64,000 bases of DNA from Myrica gale. Lineage: Eukaryota; Streptophyta; Magnoliopsida; Fagales; Myricaceae. This document shows positions 61,482 to 64,000 of this stretch, in pieces; the first letter of the stretch is position 1, and each line of letters starts with the position of its first letter. The stretch spans positions 1,656,501-1,720,500 of the forward strand of contig OZ005619.1 of the NCBI GenBank assembly GCA_963930655.1, given 5' to 3'. Position numbers and translations under genes: made by a program. Below the pieces are notes generated by a model. It searched no databases, was not told where the DNA came from, and worked only from the letters and a program-made list of their open reading frames with translations.

Positions 61482-64000
61482 ATGTGGAAACTAAAGCTTT
61501 CTGAAGGCGACGGTACTTCTTGGCTTAAGAGCGTGAATAATCATATTGGAAGACAATACTGGGAGTTCGACCCGAATCTTGGAACACCTGAAGAGCTAGC
61601 AGAAGTGGAAAACGCCCGGGATGCCTTTAAGAAGAATCGGTTTGAAGCTAAACAAAGTTCTGATCTCTTAATGAGACTTCAGGTCGAACATATATATATA
61701 AAGCTCTTCTTTGATTGACTTATTGCTCTATATATATATATATAGGGAAAGCAAGGTCTGTTAATGGCATCTCAAGTATACATTTCCTACATTTGCTATA
61801 AAAAGCTGTATACTGAAATATTTTGTTTTCATTTTATATCCGCCTCTTAAGTACGTACGATAATTTGTATATAGCTTGCAAAGGATAATCCATGCGAGAT
61901 AAAGCTTCCTGAGGTGAAAGTTAGAAGGGAAGAAGACATAACTGAGGAAGCAGTGGCAACCGTACTGCGAAGGGCCTTGAGGTTCTACTCAACTCTGCAG
62001 GCAGAAGATGGATTCTGGCCTGGTGACTATGGCGGACCCTTATTTCTCTTGCCTGGCTTGGTACGCTTTATTCACTAATTTCCATCTTTCATCCGTTAAC
62101 TCACAAGCCTTACGCATTATTCTAACACCCAGCTGCATATCAATCACCTGAACTTCCACAATTATTATCCGTAGGGTTGGATGTTGACGTATAAAGTGAG
62201 CAAGGCTTATGCAGCATATATAGGGATCGGTTTCCGAAAAACATTTAGTATTCAGAATCTGCATCTTGTTCAATTTCCAGATTACAATATAATTAGAGTT
62301 GTGAATTATTTCCTATTTAAATTTTTTGAGATCTAGGGAAAATGTTGAAATGCTTTCCTTTTTCAGCTTTTTCGGGTTATCTTCTAATTCCACTATACTA
62401 TAGCATAATATATGCTCCCTTAATTATATGTAGGATGAATGGAGCAGTACTACGTACGGTTAATTTCAGCTTATATTAAAAGAAAAATAAAAGAAAACAG
62501 AAAGAAAGAAGACTTGTTTGTAGAAAAGGGCCATTAATTAATAGGTGAAAATGGAATCTCAATTGCCTAGCACATACACTAATGTGTCATAGTAACCGGC
62601 TATGGAGTTCTTGCATGGTCCTTATTTTCCTTTGGTGTGTGTGTATATATATATATAATACAGAAGTAGTTTTATGGACCTCAAATTAAAATGGTTTAGA
62701 GTGGTACTTTATAACAAAACTGTAGGAGCGACTAGCTTAGAAATTAAATTAGGTGATCAAATTAAAATTGTAATCAGTAATCCTTGTATAATTAACAAAC
62801 TGTAGGAACTAGGAATATTCCTTGCACTTATTAATTTGTACATCTTGAAAGATTGACTACATATATATAAAATCATCAAGTCATGATCGATCGATAGAAG
62901 TCGTGAAACAAATGAAAATCACATACGTCTATTGATGTTCTCTGTAGTACGGAAGAGAGAAAAATAATGATCTTCTTATCGAGATAGGTATATATATATA
63001 TAGTACCCTAAAAAAGACCGACTAAAAGGACTTCATGCACGTAAACTTCTCATTTAGGCCAGAGAAGTCAATATTGGATTATTTAGAAAGAGCAATATTC
63101 CACGTACGTTTATCTTCAAATTCAAGGGGAAGTTAATTATAAAATATATAGAATTATGCATGCATATATCCTTTTCAAAATAATGGTCCCCTCCATTACA
63201 ACCTCATACGTACAATATTGCATGCGTTCAATGTCGATCTTTGTCTTATATGTTGTCGTTTTGACTAATCAAATTAGCTAGGCTTTAATTGGGTTTGGCT
63301 AGATATTGGGGTTGATCTTGCATTTATATATTTTTCCTATCAGCTGGAAACTGGCCAATACCAAATCCCAATAATACACTAAAACCAAAAATAAAATTAA
63401 AGAATTGAGATTAATTTATATTAGATTTCTTTGCAAGGAAGAATATATATAATATCCTTAGCTTCCATTGGAAATTTCACGTTTTATGTGAATCGATTGC
63501 CTAATTCCTTCAAATTCATCATGGTCCCCTCCCCCCCCCCCCCAAAAAAAAATCCCAACCTCCAACTTGTTATCTTTCAAGGAATTAAGTAGCCTATCTA
63601 GCAAATGGATCAATAATTTAAGGTCTTAATAAAATTCAGGTAATTAATATAATAAATATGTGTACTATGGTCTACATTATTATCCCTAAGAAAAATTAAA
63701 TATGTGTAATAATAGAGTTTTAGGGAAAGCAACTTCACATTTAAATGGGGGATTTGCTCCCACATTATGCTAGGCTGGTCCATGCATCCTGATCATAATT
63801 CCACTATATGTACCTTTTGCAGCATTTAATTAATTTCTCTCTTCTCAGTTGTTTTATACTCTTTGGCCTTTCATTGATTTTGTAGTGTTTGATAACGTAA
63901 CTATTTTCAAGTCCATTTTTGGTCCCCATCAAGAAGAAGAACGGCCACTCAAAGGCTTAAATATCTTATAATTAATGATCGATCTGGCTGTGGAAATCAT
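61482..64000 (+). CDS. Third oxidosqualene cyclase, 5' part only (runs off the window)
   Basis: Exon 1 (61482-61682, 67 codons) starts [16 protein letters not shown] and has the family motif [20 protein letters not shown]. Exon 2 (61875-62060, 62 codons) has [20 protein letters not shown], then [20 protein letters not shown]. Both exons end at the same codon positions as exons 1 and 2 of CAS1 and the first OSC, with good GT donors. Intron 2 continues past the window end, so the cyclase core is not visible and the product cannot be named. The WPGDYGGP motif is nearer to CAS1 (WPGDYAGP) than to the first OSC (WPGECSGP), while TEEAV resembles the first OSC. Open in frame upstream, but family alignment fixes the start. 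It is divergent from CAS1. Confidence 0.88.
62061..64000. other. Intron 2 of the third OSC (incomplete)
   Basis: At least 1.9 kb of AT-rich intron with several TA runs and a C13 run at about 63531-63543. The 90 bp exon 3 expected from the paralogues (ending YNHQ) was searched for by eye and is not in this stretch. Confidence 0.65.

Noticed and set aside
1..64000. CRISPR arrays, operons, rRNA and tRNA genes
   Set aside because: None seen. The only tRNA-like motif is the SINE promoter near 40.1 kb; the microsatellites are not spaced repeats.
1980..64000. A complete triterpene biosynthetic gene cluster
   Set aside because: No P450, acyltransferase, glycosyltransferase or dehydrogenase was found; the other genes are housekeeping or signalling genes of a conserved block.

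Overview
This is a nuclear DNA window from a eudicot plant, probably woody. The evidence is split genes with canonical GT-AG introns, AT-rich intergenic DNA full of MITEs and microsatellites, and plant-only gene families. The species cannot be told from the sequence. Six protein-coding genes can be built exon by exon. Left to right they are: an intact 18-exon oxidosqualene cyclase (OSC) of the pentacyclic triterpene type (1980-9479, +); prefoldin subunit 1 (14988-19991, -); a PBL17-type receptor-like cytoplasmic kinase (21550-27393, +); a TORTIFOLIA1-like HEAT-repeat microtubule-associated protein (29186-35855, -); cycloartenol synthase, CAS1 (38301-48846, -); and the first two exons of a third OSC (61482 to the window end, +). 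Reading frames were checked at every exon junction, and all five complete models close without internal stops. The core order CAS1, TOR1-like, PBL17, PFD1 is, from memory, the order on Arabidopsis chromosome 2 (At2g07050, At2g07170, At2g07180, At2g07340). The locus therefore looks like an old conserved block. The lineage-specific part is the pair of extra OSC genes flanking the block, one at each edge of the window. CAS1 makes the sterol precursor cycloartenol from 2,3-oxidosqualene. The other two compete for the same substrate and should make specialised triterpenes. No P450, acyltransferase or glycosyltransferase is visible, so a complete triterpene gene cluster is not shown here. The intergenic and intronic space is dominated by DNA transposons. 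The 5.5 kb between the first OSC and PFD1 is almost filled by a roughly 4.6 kb Mutator-like element with about 280 bp inverted termini. Nested in it are two related hAT elements with 8 bp target duplications, a fold-back element, and a captured, internally deleted and frameshifted piece of a PORR-domain (RPD1-like) gene, which makes it a Pack-MULE. Elsewhere there are several 270-400 bp Mutator-type MITEs with 9 bp target duplications (one a near-perfect 334 bp palindrome inside a TOR1-like intron, one nested in another MITE), three copies of a Tourist-like MITE, about seven copies of a second AT-rich MITE, a tRNA-derived SINE in a CAS1 intron, a 5'-truncated SINE in a TOR1-like intron, and a polyadenylated retrosequence upstream of CAS1. 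Gene-level novelties are the active-site changes in the first OSC, a 7-nt microexon in PFD1 and a GC-AG intron in the TOR1-like gene.
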